64,000 nucleotides of DNA from CAYMPH01 sp964392365 (GTDB lineage Bacteria > Spirochaetota > UBA4802 > UBA5550), in contig CAYMPH010000009.1 in the NCBI GenBank assembly GCA_964392365.1, positions 62,001 to 126,000 on the forward strand, in the 5' to 3' direction. Below, piece by piece: positions 43,388 through 51,908 of the stretch (positions are counted from its first letter, which is position 1; the number at the start of each line of letters is the position of its first letter). The notes beneath the pieces are model-generated. The model worked only from the letters and a program-made list of their open reading frames with translations, did no database searches and had not been told where the DNA came from. The translations under genes were made by a program, and so were the position numbers.

Positions 43388-43756
43388 ATGAAAAAATATC
43401 TGTTATTAATCCTGTTATTGATTACCACATCCTGTCAGAGCGCTCCGAAAATAGTTTTTGATACACAAATTCATAATTTCGGCACTGTTAAACAGAATGT
43501 TGCAGTTTCTCATACTTTCAGATTTATTAATCAAGGAAAAGATCCGCTTCATATAAAAAGAATCAGTCCTTCCTGAGGTATTACAGCCACTCTTCTCGGC
43601 GAGAAGATAATACCTGCAGGCGGAATCGGCAAGATTGAAGTTATGTTTAATGGAAAATGCGATACCGGAAAAATTTCAAAAACTATTACAGTTTCATCCA
43701 ATGATCCGGAAAATCCTAATCTGGTAATTATGATTACAGCAGATTATGTAAAATAG
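43388..43756 (+). CDS. DUF1573 lipoprotein with in-frame TGA, candidate selenoprotein
   Basis: The frame starts at an ATG with GGAG seven bases ahead and encodes a lipoprotein signal 'LLLITTSCQSAPK' (Cys16), then the DUF1573 Ig-like domain ('FDTQIHNFGTVKQNVAVSHT', 'FRFINQGKDPLHIKRISPS'). Codon 63 is TGA (43574-43576). The same frame continues 'GITATLLGEKIIPAGG', 'GKIEVMF', 'GKISKTITVSSNDPENPN' to TAG at 43754-43756, completing the domain at 122 residues. In this family the position after 'PS' is the first Cys of a 'SCGCT' motif, so TGA replaces that Cys and the second Cys is Ile. A perfect hairpin follows the TGA. I infer selenocysteine insertion; a nonsense-mutated pseudogene is the alternative. 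Another Cys lies at position 91. The mature protein would be membrane-anchored outside the cytoplasm, and glgX begins at the next base. Confidence 0.8.
43577..43614 (+). promoter_or_regulatory. SECIS-like hairpin immediately after the TGA
   Basis: The lower stem GGTATTA (43577-43583) pairs perfectly with TAATACC (43608-43614). The upper stem TCTTCTC (43591-43597) pairs perfectly with GAGAAGA (43601-43607). The loop is GGC (43598-43600), and seven bases (43584-43590) bulge on the 5' side only. The loop lies 21 bases after the TGA and begins with G. Bacterial SECIS elements are described as hairpins inside the coding region starting right after UGA, with a small loop 16-37 bases away whose first two bases include G, so all visible features agree. 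Confidence 0.75.
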
Positions 43757-45880
43757 ATGATAAATAAAAAAACTTATAACACTGCACCTGGAAAACCTCT
43801 TCCACTCGGAGCCAATTTTTACGGCACTGGAGTTCAATTTTCAATATTCAGCAGAAATGCAAAATCAGTATATCTTATTCTGTTTCATGATACTTCAGAG
43901 GACTCTCTTTATGATGAATTTCTGCTCGATTATCATAAAAACAAAACAGGCGATATCTGGCATATCTGGATAGAAAATATAAAACACGGCCAGACATATG
44001 GTTACAAATTTGACGGGCAATATGAACCTGAAATAGGGCATAGATTCAACATAAATAAATTTCTTGTTGATCCGTATGCAAAGGCTGTCAGCGGAAATTT
44101 TAAATGGGATACCAGTAAAGCTATAGGATATGACCCTGAAACAGAAAACAGCAATTTATCATTTTCATCAATTGACAGTGCCAGGACTTCACCGCGCTCT
44201 ATTGTAATTGATACCGATCTTGATCTTATACATAAACCTCTAAACAGGGATTCAGTTGATGCAATAATTTACGAGCTGCATGTAAGAGGATTCACATATA
44301 ATGAAAATTCCGGTGTTTCAAAGAGAGGAACTTTCAAAGGACTTACAGAAAAAATTCCTTATTTGAAAGATCTCGGAATTACTGCAGTTGAACTCATGCC
44401 TATACAGGAATTTGATGAACTTGAAAATGTTAATATCAACCCTGTGACAGGAGAAAGACTTAAAAATTACTGGGGCTACAGCACCATGGCTTTTTTCGCA
44501 CCGAATAACAATTACTGCTCATCAAGAACTACCGGGGAACAGGTTAAAGAATTCAGGGAAATGGTTACAGCTTTTCACGAAGCCGGCATAGAAGTTATTA
44601 TGGATGTTGTATTCAATCATACATCCGAAGGAGACCATACTGGACCAACTGTATCATTCAGGGGGATTGATAATAAAATTTACTATATTCTCGAAGATGA
44701 TAAACGCTTTTACAAAAATTATTCCGGTTGCGGCAATACATTTAACTGCAATCAGCCTCTGGTCCGGGAATTCATACTTGACTGTCTCAGGTACTGGGTT
44801 ATAGAAATGAAGATTGACGGATTCCGCTTTGATCTTGCATCGATATTAGGCAGAGATGAATCCGGGAATCTGAACAAGAATCCATCTCTTATTGAAATTA
44901 TTGAAGATGACCCGATATTAAGGAACACTAAAATAATTGCTGAAGCGTGGGATGCGGCAGGAGCTTACCAGGTGGGATCTTTTCCCGGCAGGTGGTCTGA
45001 ATGGAACGGAAAATACAGGGATGATGTGCGTAGATTCTGGAAAAGAGAAACAAACACCACCGGATTTTTTGCAACAAGAATTACAGGAAGCTCTGACCTG
45101 TATGGATATGCTGAGCTCGGACCTATCCACAGCATAAATTTCATTACCTGTCATGATGGTTTTACCCTGAACGACCTTGTCAGCTATAATAATAAACATA
45201 ACCTTGAAAACGGCGAAAACAACCGGGACGGAGAAAACAATAATACAAGCTTTAATAACGGAATTGAAGGAAATATCGCAACACCATATATTGAAAAGAA
45301 AAGATCGCGTCAGATAAAAAATTTTATCGGGACACTCTTTCTATCACAGGGAATACCCATGCTTCTTGCAGGAGACGAATTCAGAAGAACGCAGAATGGA
45401 AACAACAATTCATACTGCCAGGACAACGAAATATCCTGGATTGACTGGTCTATGCTTGAAAAAAACAATGATATCTTCAGATTTGTAAAATACATGATAG
45501 AATTCAGAAAAAAACATCCTTCTTTGCGAAGAGAAAACTTTTTCAGCGGAACAGCCTATAACGGCAACAGCCAGCCTGATATTTCATGGCATGGCGAAGA
45601 GCCGTTTAAGCCGGACTGGAGTGTTGACAGTCATTCAATTGCGATGCTTATTAATGGAAATTACACTTTAAAAGATGACGGTTCACCGGATAATGATATA
45701 TTTATTATATTCAATGCATCACTGGAAAGCAGCAATTACAATCTTCCTGAATCTCCATCAGGAAGAAAATGGATAATTGCTGTAGATACTTTTAATGAAT
45801 CAGGAATTACGCCTGAAGTCGATTTAAAAGAGAATAAGTACTATGTAAATAAAAATTCACTTGTAATTTTATTTGCTTAA
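43757..45880 (+). CDS. glgX: Glycogen debranching enzyme GlgX-type
   Basis: GH13 isoamylase-type enzyme that removes alpha-1,6 branches from glycogen or limit dextrin. It has an N-terminal CBM48 module (about 15-110, 'PLGANFYGTGVQFSIFSRNA') and the catalytic barrel. Conserved blocks are 'DVVFNHTSEGDHTGPT', nucleophile Asp in 'GFRFDLASILGRD' (about 358), acid Glu in 'IIAEAWDAAG' (about 396) and 'TCHDGFTLNDLVSYN'. The length of 707 residues is typical. The ATG follows the TAG of the DUF1573 gene with no gap, so its translation probably depends on ribosomes that read through the upstream TGA. No other glycogen gene is adjacent; pgi lies 16 kb away. Confidence 0.96.
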   Translation: MINKKTYNTAPGKPLPLGANFYGTGVQFSIFSRNAKSVYLILFHDTSEDSLYDEFLLDYHKNKTGDIWHIWIENIKHGQTYGYKFDGQYEPEIGHRFNINKFLVDPYAKAVSGNFKWDTSKAIGYDPETENSNLSFSSIDSARTSPRSIVIDTDLDLIHKPLNRDSVDAIIYELHVRGFTYNENSGVSKRGTFKGLTEKIPYLKDLGITAVELMPIQEFDELENVNINPVTGERLKNYWGYSTMAFFAPNNNYCSSRTTGEQVKEFREMVTAFHEAGIEVIMDVVFNHTSEGDHTGPTVSFRGIDNKIYYILEDDKRFYKNYSGCGNTFNCNQPLVREFILDCLRYWVIEMKIDGFRFDLASILGRDESGNLNKNPSLIEIIEDDPILRNTKIIAEAWDAAGAYQVGSFPGRWSEWNGKYRDDVRRFWKRETNTTGFFATRITGSSDLYGYAELGPIHSINFITCHDGFTLNDLVSYNNKHNLENGENNRDGENNNTSFNNGIEGNIATPYIEKKRSRQIKNFIGTLFLSQGIPMLLAGDEFRRTQNGNNNSYCQDNEISWIDWSMLEKNNDIFRFVKYMIEFRKKHPSLRRENFFSGTAYNGNSQPDISWHGEEPFKPDWSVDSHSIAMLINGNYTLKDDGSPDNDIFIIFNASLESSNYNLPESPSGRKWIIAVDTFNESGITPEVDLKENKYYVNKNSLVILFA

Positions 45881-45903
45881 TACTGTTTTAAATGGTATAC
45901 TTT

Positions 45904-45943
45904 AATTATAACAATCCATCATATGACCTGAATTGTTATAATT
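45904..45943 (+). terminator. 12-bp inverted repeat after glgX
   Basis: AATTATAACAAT (45904-45915) and ATTGTTATAATT (45932-45943) pair exactly around 16 bases, 24 bases past the glgX stop. No T-run follows, so it may be a weak terminator or an operator for the kinase gene downstream. The remaining bases to 46158 are AT-rich with nothing else clear. Confidence 0.4.
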
Positions 45944-46158
45944 CAAACGCCAATTCCTACTATAAGTAGTTTTAAATAATATCAGTTAAATAAAACTACC
46001 ACGCCAACTAATTCATAAATTCCCAAATCTGATGAATCAATGTTTTTTTTCCGATATTCATTTACTTGTCTGGATTTATATATTTCTTAAATTCAACACA
46101 AGATATTGAAACAGAAATCAATTCATTGAATATGATAAGTTTTAATAGGAAATCAGTA

Positions 46159-47577
46159 ATGAATAGTCCAAGACAAAAAACCATACTGCTTGTTGAAGAT
46201 GAAGCTATCATCGCCATGGTTGAATCCATTGATTTGAAAAAGTATGGATATAAAGTTATCCATGTTTTAAACAGCCGGGATGCGATTGACGCATGCAGCT
46301 ACGATAAGAATGAAATCGATATTATACTTATGGATATTAATCTTGGCGAGGGATTAGATGGTACTGAAACAGCTAAAATAATAATGAAAAGCAACAATAT
46401 CCCTATTTTGTTTCTTTCAAGCCATAATGAACGGGAAATTGTAGAAAGAACCGAAAATATTTCTTCATATGGATATGTTGTTAAAAATTCAGGTATTACG
46501 GTACTTGATGCATCTATTAAAATGGCATTCAAACTTTATGAAGCAAATAAGAATTTAATAAACCAGAACAATGAAATTAAATTAAAAAAAAATGAACTGC
46601 AATTTTCTGAAATGCGGTATAGAAGACTTTTCGAATCTGCAAAAGATGGAATTCTGATTCTTGATGCAATAAGTGGTATGATTGTTGATGTTAATGCTTT
46701 TTTAATTCAGATGCTGGGTTATTCAAAAGAAGAATTCCTGAATAAAAATATCTGGGATATCAGTGCTTTTAAAAATATTGCATATTCAAAAGAACTGTTT
46801 AAAGAATTACAGGATAAAGAATATGTACGTTATTTAGATCTGCCATTAGAAACCATCAATGGGAAGCTTATACATGTCGAATTTGTAAGTAATGTATACC
46901 TGGTTGAATCCGAGAAGGTTATTCAATGCAATATTCGTGATACAACAGACCGTATGCGGATTGAAAAAAAACTTACAGACAATATAGAAAACAAAGAATC
47001 TCTATTAAAAGAAATACAGCACCGTACAAAAAACAGCTTTAATATGATATCAAGTTTAATCTATCTTAGATCCGATGCTACTGATTCATCAGAAATTAAA
47101 AATACTCTTGATGAATTAAATTTAAGAGTAAAATCTATTTCTGAATTATATACCCTGCTATATGAAACAGATTCTTTTTATGAAGTACAGCTTAATGTAT
47201 ATTGCAACATGGTAATTGAATCAATGCTTAAATTTTCAGAAAGTATTACAATAAATAAAAATATTGAAGATATTACAGTTTCAGCTAAAAAAGCAGCCAC
47301 TTTAGGTATGATAATTGTTGAAGTATTATCCAATGCTACAAAATACGCTTTCCCTGACAGGAAAGAAGGAACTATCAACATTGAATTAAAAAAAAATAAT
47401 TCCAGAATAATTTTAGCGATTGATGATAATGGCATTGGATTGAAGAAAGACTTCGATATAAAAACAATTAAAAGCATGGGACTTCATCTTGTAAACTTAA
47501 TGGTTAACCAGCTTAATGGTACTATAGATATTAAATCAGAAAATGGTACTAAAATTATTATTGAATTCGGTTATTGA
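46159..47577 (+). CDS. Receiver-PAS-HisKA_2 hybrid histidine kinase
   Basis: Soluble signalling protein of 473 residues. The receiver domain (about 7-125) has phospho-acceptor Asp59 in 'IILMDINLGEG' and 'LFLSSHNE'. Its continuation, 'SSYGYVVKNSGITVLDASI', is a wording I associate with spirochaete kinases. A PAS domain follows (about 155-270, 'RRLFESAKDGILILDA'). The HisKA_2 box is 'LLKEIQHRTKNSFNMISSL' (His near 288), then an ATPase domain with 'EVLSNATKYAF', 'IDDNGIGL' and 'SMGLHLVNLMV'. The frame is open from a TTG at 46066, but ATG 46159 has AGGA eight bases ahead and starts right before the receiver. Input and output are unknown. Confidence 0.93.
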   Translation: MNSPRQKTILLVEDEAIIAMVESIDLKKYGYKVIHVLNSRDAIDACSYDKNEIDIILMDINLGEGLDGTETAKIIMKSNNIPILFLSSHNEREIVERTENISSYGYVVKNSGITVLDASIKMAFKLYEANKNLINQNNEIKLKKNELQFSEMRYRRLFESAKDGILILDAISGMIVDVNAFLIQMLGYSKEEFLNKNIWDISAFKNIAYSKELFKELQDKEYVRYLDLPLETINGKLIHVEFVSNVYLVESEKVIQCNIRDTTDRMRIEKKLTDNIENKESLLKEIQHRTKNSFNMISSLIYLRSDATDSSEIKNTLDELNLRVKSISELYTLLYETDSFYEVQLNVYCNMVIESMLKFSESITINKNIEDITVSAKKAATLGMIIVEVLSNATKYAFPDRKEGTINIELKKNNSRIILAIDDNGIGLKKDFDIKTIKSMGLHLVNLMVNQLNGTIDIKSENGTKIIIEFGY

Positions 47578-47603
47578 ATCATAATTTCATTTTATTCAAA
47601 AAA

Positions 47604-47632
47604 AAAAGCGGCGGAATTTTTCCGCCGCTTTT
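47604..47632. terminator. Bidirectional terminator between convergent genes
   Basis: AAAAGCGGCGGAA and TTCCGCCGCTTTT form a perfect 13-bp stem with a three-base loop, flanked by A-run and T-run on the two sides. It serves the kinase gene on the plus strand and the DUF1858 gene on the minus strand. Confidence 0.93.
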
Positions 47633-47642
47633 ACAATCTGCT

Positions 47643-47858
47643 TTATGCATTCTTGTTTAAATCCTGAACCATTTCATCAATTTTTGCATCATCAAGACCG
47701 TGTGCTCTTCCACCCTGCTCTATTGTTTCAGAAACACCGATATGACAACCGATGCAATGAAGTCCGTAACCAAAAAGAATCGGACCGGCTTTCGGATATT
47801 TCTCAAGAAGCTCTCCGAAAGTAAAATCCTTGGTAATTTTTAATGCGCTTTCCTGCAT
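47643..47858 (-). CDS. DUF1858 redox-disulfide domain protein
   Basis: A 71-residue single-domain protein of the family noted next to hybrid-cluster proteins (DUF1858). The redox pair is in 'GYGLHCIGCHIG', a CxxC motif, with 'ETIEQGGRAHGLD' after it, matching family wording. The specific role is not known; it could be a small redox or metal carrier. AGGAG precedes the ATG. It stands alone, sharing a terminator with the kinase gene. Confidence 0.9.
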   Translation of the reverse strand: MQESALKITKDFTFGELLEKYPKAGPILFGYGLHCIGCHIGVSETIEQGGRAHGLDDAKIDEMVQDLNKNA

Positions 47859-48003
47859 AGTATTCTCCTGTTCAAAATTCTGTTTTAAAATAATTAAATA
47901 TCAATATATATAAAAATATCCAAATTGTCCATAATAAAAATTTACTGGAATTTAAAAAAAATAGATAACTCAGTGGAATTTATTATTACAAAAACTATAG
48001 TTT

Positions 48004-49047
48004 TTAAAGATTAAATCCATATCCTGCATTCAGAATTATCTGATGAGAATAGTATAATAAACTAGTATATGGTGGCTGATTCGGACCAAAATCTGTTTTT
48101 GAATATTCCCCTCCCATTAAAATATATGTTAATCCGATTGAAAGACTCTTCCACACATAAATATCCAATGAAAAAAGAAAATTGAAATTAAATTGAGCAT
48201 TATAGTTTGCAATATTACCGGAAGTATTATAATATACAGATGAACCAAATGGAATAAGCAAAAGAAAAGATACATGAAGAATATTCGGAACTCTAAGAAC
48301 AGGCCCGAATGTTAAGCCTGCATGGAAAAGATCCATATTGGGATAAGACAGCCACTTCTCGTTTTTACTTCCTGCAATAAAATATCCTATCCCGAAACCG
48401 AAAATATTCCCGAAAATAAAATTTGAATTCAGCCTTGAAAAAATACTGAACTGCTGATTATATGCAGTCTGCATTCCGGAAAAACCCATAGTTAATGACA
48501 TTTCAATTTCAAAGATCTGATCATAAAATCCCATTTCAAAATCAAAACCTGGAACAAACATGGATTCCGGATGAGTTGTTGAGTTCGCAAATGAAAATAA
48601 AGGACCAATCTTAAAGCCTAACAGCCTGTTAAACAATTGTTTCTTTTCCGGAGCTGTACTTTTAGCATTGCTGGTTTCCAGTTTTATTTTAGAAACAAAA
48701 TCCACCTGCACTTTATATATAATTGCTTCCTTAGCTGATATCAGTTCTGTTCTATACGTATATGTTTCAAAATTCTCATTAACTATGTAAACTTCTAGAA
48801 CTTCACCGCCTTTTTTATGGATATATTTTTTATTTTTATATTCCAGATCAAAAATAATCCTTAAAACATCTTTTCTGAATATTTCTTTTGTTTTGCCCCA
48901 TCCAATATCTATTGTTGCAGATTTATCAGTTTCCTTGATTATCTTTCCTTCGAGTATTGAACCATCTTTTAAAAAAACAGATTCAGCAAAGGACAGGGTT
49001 GATGCTGTTAAAAATATTATAATTGAAAACAATTTAAATAATTTCAT
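48004..49047 (-). CDS. Outer membrane protein with N-terminal LKDGS domain, paralog B
   Basis: A 347-residue exported protein with a signal peptide (ends near 'LSFAES'), a small beta domain 'VFLKDGSILEGKIIKETD' through 'KEIFRKDVLRIIFD' (about 22-70), a linker, and a beta-barrel-like region ending '...AGYGFNL'. It is clearly related along its whole length to the gene at 49069-50106, showing a tandem duplication. The LKDGS-type domain is common in leptospira-like spirochaetes. Function is unknown. A strong purine-rich ribosome binding site (GAGAGGCGGG) precedes it, 21 bases after its paralog. Confidence 0.8.
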   Translation of the reverse strand: MKLFKLFSIIIFLTASTLSFAESVFLKDGSILEGKIIKETDKSATIDIGWGKTKEIFRKDVLRIIFDLEYKNKKYIHKKGGEVLEVYIVNENFETYTYRTELISAKEAIIYKVQVDFVSKIKLETSNAKSTAPEKKQLFNRLLGFKIGPLFSFANSTTHPESMFVPGFDFEMGFYDQIFEIEMSLTMGFSGMQTAYNQQFSIFSRLNSNFIFGNIFGFGIGYFIAGSKNEKWLSYPNMDLFHAGLTFGPVLRVPNILHVSFLLLIPFGSSVYYNTSGNIANYNAQFNFNFLFSLDIYVWKSLSIGLTYILMGGEYSKTDFGPNQPPYTSLLYYSHQIILNAGYGFNL

Positions 49048-49068
49048 ACCCGCCTCTCGAAGATAAAT

Positions 49069-50106
49069 TTAAAGATTAAAACCCAAACCAGCGCTTAGAA
49101 CAATCTGATGGTTATAGTATAATATTTTACCGTATTGAGGTGATTGAGATCCCCCCAAATTTTTATATGTATATTCCCCTCCTGTTAAAACATAAGATAA
49201 ACCGATAGAAAGAGATTTCCAGATAAATATATCTGCAGAAAATAAAAAATTAAAATTAAACGGTGACTCGTAATAAAATGTATTACCATTTTTAGAAGTT
49301 TTATAGTTTACATCAGATCCAGTAGGCATAAAAATAAATAACGACAGATGAAGCACATTAGGTATTCTTAAAACAGGCCCTAAAAAAATTCCTCTGGTAG
49401 TAAATTCTATATAAGGCTGATACAAATTGATTTCATGCCTGCAGCTGTTTGTGTAAAACCCCAGACCGAATCCAAAAATATTTCCAAATACAAAATTAAC
49501 ATTCATTCTTGAGAACATATCAGTATCGGCATTACCGAAACCAATTGACAAAGACATTTCATATTCAACAATCTTATCATAAAATCCATAACCGATTTCA
49601 AATCCAGGCACATAAGCAGCAGGATTCGCTGTTGAATATGAAATGATTGATGTATATCCTAATTTAAAATTCATAAACCTGTCGAAAAGTATAGGTTTTA
49701 CCAGCGGGGGTTTTTCTCTGATTCCTGCAAGTTTCTGCCTGGAAATTAAATTCACCTGCGATTTTTTTATGACTGATTCTTTTGTAGATGCAAGGTCAGT
49801 TCTATATGTATAAGATCCTCTGTCCTCATTTACGATGAAGCATTCTATAACATCTCCGTTCATATCATATAAATAATTTTTATTTTTATACTCTGTGTCA
49901 AAGGTGACCCTTAAAATATCCTTTTTTAACACCTCAATTGTTTTGCCGCCTGGAATCAGTATAGTAGATGATTTAACAATATCTTTGATAATCCTGCCTT
50001 CGATTATTGAGCCATCTTTTAGAAAAATAGATTCTGCGTAGATTTTCCCTGCAGGTAAAGCGATAAGAATTACCAGAACGATTGATTTAACTAGTGTTTT
50101 CATCAT
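49069..50106 (-). CDS. Outer membrane protein with N-terminal LKDGS domain, paralog A
   Basis: A 345-residue paralog of the next gene, with a signal peptide (ends near 'GKIYAES'), 'IFLKDGSIIEGRIIKDIV', 'VLKKDILRVTFD' and a barrel-like C-terminal part with 'FVFGNIFGFGLGFY' and end '...AGLGFNL'. The two share the segments 'FKLGY/FKIGP', 'GFYDKI/GFYDQI' and 'FNFNFLFSADIFIWKSLSIG' in near-identical form. It is the first gene of the pair, and a 7-1-7 inverted repeat sits 94 bases before its start. A TATAAT box on the minus strand (50152-50147) could be its -10. Confidence 0.8.
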   Translation of the reverse strand: MMKTLVKSIVLVILIALPAGKIYAESIFLKDGSIIEGRIIKDIVKSSTILIPGGKTIEVLKKDILRVTFDTEYKNKNYLYDMNGDVIECFIVNEDRGSYTYRTDLASTKESVIKKSQVNLISRQKLAGIREKPPLVKPILFDRFMNFKLGYTSIISYSTANPAAYVPGFEIGYGFYDKIVEYEMSLSIGFGNADTDMFSRMNVNFVFGNIFGFGLGFYTNSCRHEINLYQPYIEFTTRGIFLGPVLRIPNVLHLSLFIFMPTGSDVNYKTSKNGNTFYYESPFNFNFLFSADIFIWKSLSIGLSYVLTGGEYTYKNLGGSQSPQYGKILYYNHQIVLSAGLGFNL

Positions 50107-50199
50107 GTCTGCTAACCTCGATTGGAGTTACATATTTATTTTCTAGATTATAAAAAAAAGCAACATTATTTTTTTATTTTATTTTTTTTAAAAAATCAT

Positions 50200-50226
50200 A
50201 ATATTTTGTAATTATTACAAAATATT
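50200..50226. promoter_or_regulatory. Fur-family-like 7-1-7 operator in a divergent promoter region
   Basis: AATATTTTGTAAT and ATTACAAAATATT are perfect inverse copies of 13 bases around a single T. The core TTGTAAT-T-ATTACAA matches the layout of Per boxes (TTATAAT-n-ATTATAA) and Zur boxes (TCGTAAT-n-ATTACGA). It lies between the outer-membrane paralog A gene and the coiled-coil gene at 50340, just before a possible plus-strand -35 (TTTACA, 50238-50243). A metal- or peroxide-responsive regulator is a fair guess. Confidence 0.6.
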
Positions 50227-50339
50227 TAATAAAATCGTTTACATTTATTCATTTTTATTAATAATGAATAATGCCGAAAATAAAATATAAATGTTTTTTT
50301 AATTTCAATATAGGAAGTTTTTTTAATATAATATAAAAT

Positions 50340-51908
50340 ATGAATACAATTCTTATATTAGTACTTTTCTTCATACTGACTATACTTTTCTGGGCTTTAT
50401 TCGGAGGAAGAGAAGAAAAAGCCATATCTTTAAAAAGAAATGAAGACGATTCAGAAAAAGATATAATACCTGATGAGGTACTCAGGCGCAGATCTGCTGA
50501 TAAAGACATTGAAGAGCGTTTTCCAGGCGAAATTGCTGAAAAAAGCAGACGCGCAAGCGATCCGGATCCATCATTTAAAGAATCTTCATTCGATAATTTC
50601 AAAATACCGTTTACTGCTGATGAAATAATATCCCAGACATCAAGATTTGCTTTTTATAGGAGAACGCTTCTAAACTCGGAAATTTACGGTGCAAAAGGTG
50701 AATTCAGTACAGCAATTTCTCTTTACGAAGGAGTTAATTCACGAATTGCAGATGAAAAAGTAAAATTTAAAATTAGAACAAATATTGACTACCTGGAAAA
50801 CTTTAAAAAGAAAAAAAATGAAGTTATCCGGAAAAAAGTTTTAGGCGAAACACAGCCTAAGCAGGATGAAGTTAAGTTTAAAATTGATGGAAATCTTCCC
50901 AATACAATTACTATTGGAGTTGTTGACCAGACAAAAGGTTTCGATCAGGAAGCTTTAATTGAAAAAATCACTGAACGCTTAAAAAATGAAATTGATGGAC
51001 TAAAGAATCTACATCTGCCGGAAAGTAAAGATGCTGACGATTTTAACCGGTTAAACAGCGAAATTGAAAATCTAAAAAATAAAATCACGGCTCTGAGTGA
51101 ATCTTCCGGGAAAGAAGACATCAGTAAATTAATGGATAATATCAATGATCTGTCCAGCCAGATTAAAAACCTCGATAACCAATTAAAAGAGCCTGAATAT
51201 AAAACAGCTGAAAAAGAACCTGAGCTGGTTGAAGCAAAATTTGAAGCTGGAAAGATGCAGGAAATTCTTGACAGACTTTCAAAAATTCCTCCTCAAGCCG
51301 AAGATGCTGAATCCAGAAAACCAAGACAGGAGAAAAAAGAAGAGCTGATCCAGAAAAAAGAAATCGACAGCGACAACGAAAGCGATTTTGAACTTTTACA
51401 AGAATACGGCAAAGATAAAGATTTTGAAGACAAATTATCTGATGAAGAAATTTTTGAAAAAATCCTAAAAGATGATAAAAAAGAGGATGATCAGTCATTC
51501 GAAATTCTTGGAAATAAAAAAGATGATGATTCTGAATTTTTAAATCTTTCAAGCAACGTTGATGATAATAAAAAGAAAGAAGAGCAGGATTTTTATAAAA
51601 ATCTGATTAAATCTGATAAAAGGCTTAAAAAAGAACTTCCTATTCTGAAAGTAAGCTATAATTTCAACAGGCTTCCCGAGGAACTGAGTCTTTCAAAAGA
51701 TAAGAATATAATTGAATATTCATTCTATAAATATAAATCCCTATTGCAGAAAGCAGATGAATATGTAAAAAAGAGGAAGCTCAGAGACGCGATGAATTAC
51801 TACAAGATGATATTAAATCAGAATATTCCGCCGGAATTTAAAACCATGATAAGAAAAAATATCAGCGACCTGAATGAATATCTCGAAAAGTATCTTGCAA
51901 GTGATTAG
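50340..51908 (+). CDS. Membrane-anchored acidic coiled-coil protein with TPR-like ends
   Basis: A 522-residue protein with one N-terminal membrane helix (about 3-21, 'ILILVLFFILTILFWALF') and a long charged body facing one side of the membrane. A TPR-like helix pair occurs near 98-150 ('GAKGEFSTAISLYEGV'), coiled coil near 200-300, a very acidic Asp/Glu/Lys stretch near 340-420, and another TPR-like pair at the end ('KLRDAMNYYKMILNQN'). No enzyme motif is seen. Function is unknown; scaffolding at the membrane is a guess. It overlaps the PilZ gene tail by four bases. Confidence 0.78.
   Translation: MNTILILVLFFILTILFWALFGGREEKAISLKRNEDDSEKDIIPDEVLRRRSADKDIEERFPGEIAEKSRRASDPDPSFKESSFDNFKIPFTADEIISQTSRFAFYRRTLLNSEIYGAKGEFSTAISLYEGVNSRIADEKVKFKIRTNIDYLENFKKKKNEVIRKKVLGETQPKQDEVKFKIDGNLPNTITIGVVDQTKGFDQEALIEKITERLKNEIDGLKNLHLPESKDADDFNRLNSEIENLKNKITALSESSGKEDISKLMDNINDLSSQIKNLDNQLKEPEYKTAEKEPELVEAKFEAGKMQEILDRLSKIPPQAEDAESRKPRQEKKEELIQKKEIDSDNESDFELLQEYGKDKDFEDKLSDEEIFEKILKDDKKEDDQSFEILGNKKDDDSEFLNLSSNVDDNKKKEEQDFYKNLIKSDKRLKKELPILKVSYNFNRLPEELSLSKDKNIIEYSFYKYKSLLQKADEYVKKRKLRDAMNYYKMILNQNIPPEFKTMIRKNISDLNEYLEKYLASD

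Noticed and set aside
43388..43576. A complete 62-residue lipoprotein ending at the TGA
   Set aside because: DUF1573 sequence continues in frame after the TGA to a TAG, so ending here would cut the domain in half.
43574..43576. TGA read as Trp or Gly through a changed genetic code
   Set aside because: TGA ends many complete genes in this window (gcvH, recC, recB, rnhA), so it is a normal stop here.
51163..51552. Minus-strand frame of 129 codons
   Set aside because: It is antisense to the acidic stretch of the coiled-coil membrane protein and has no start signal.
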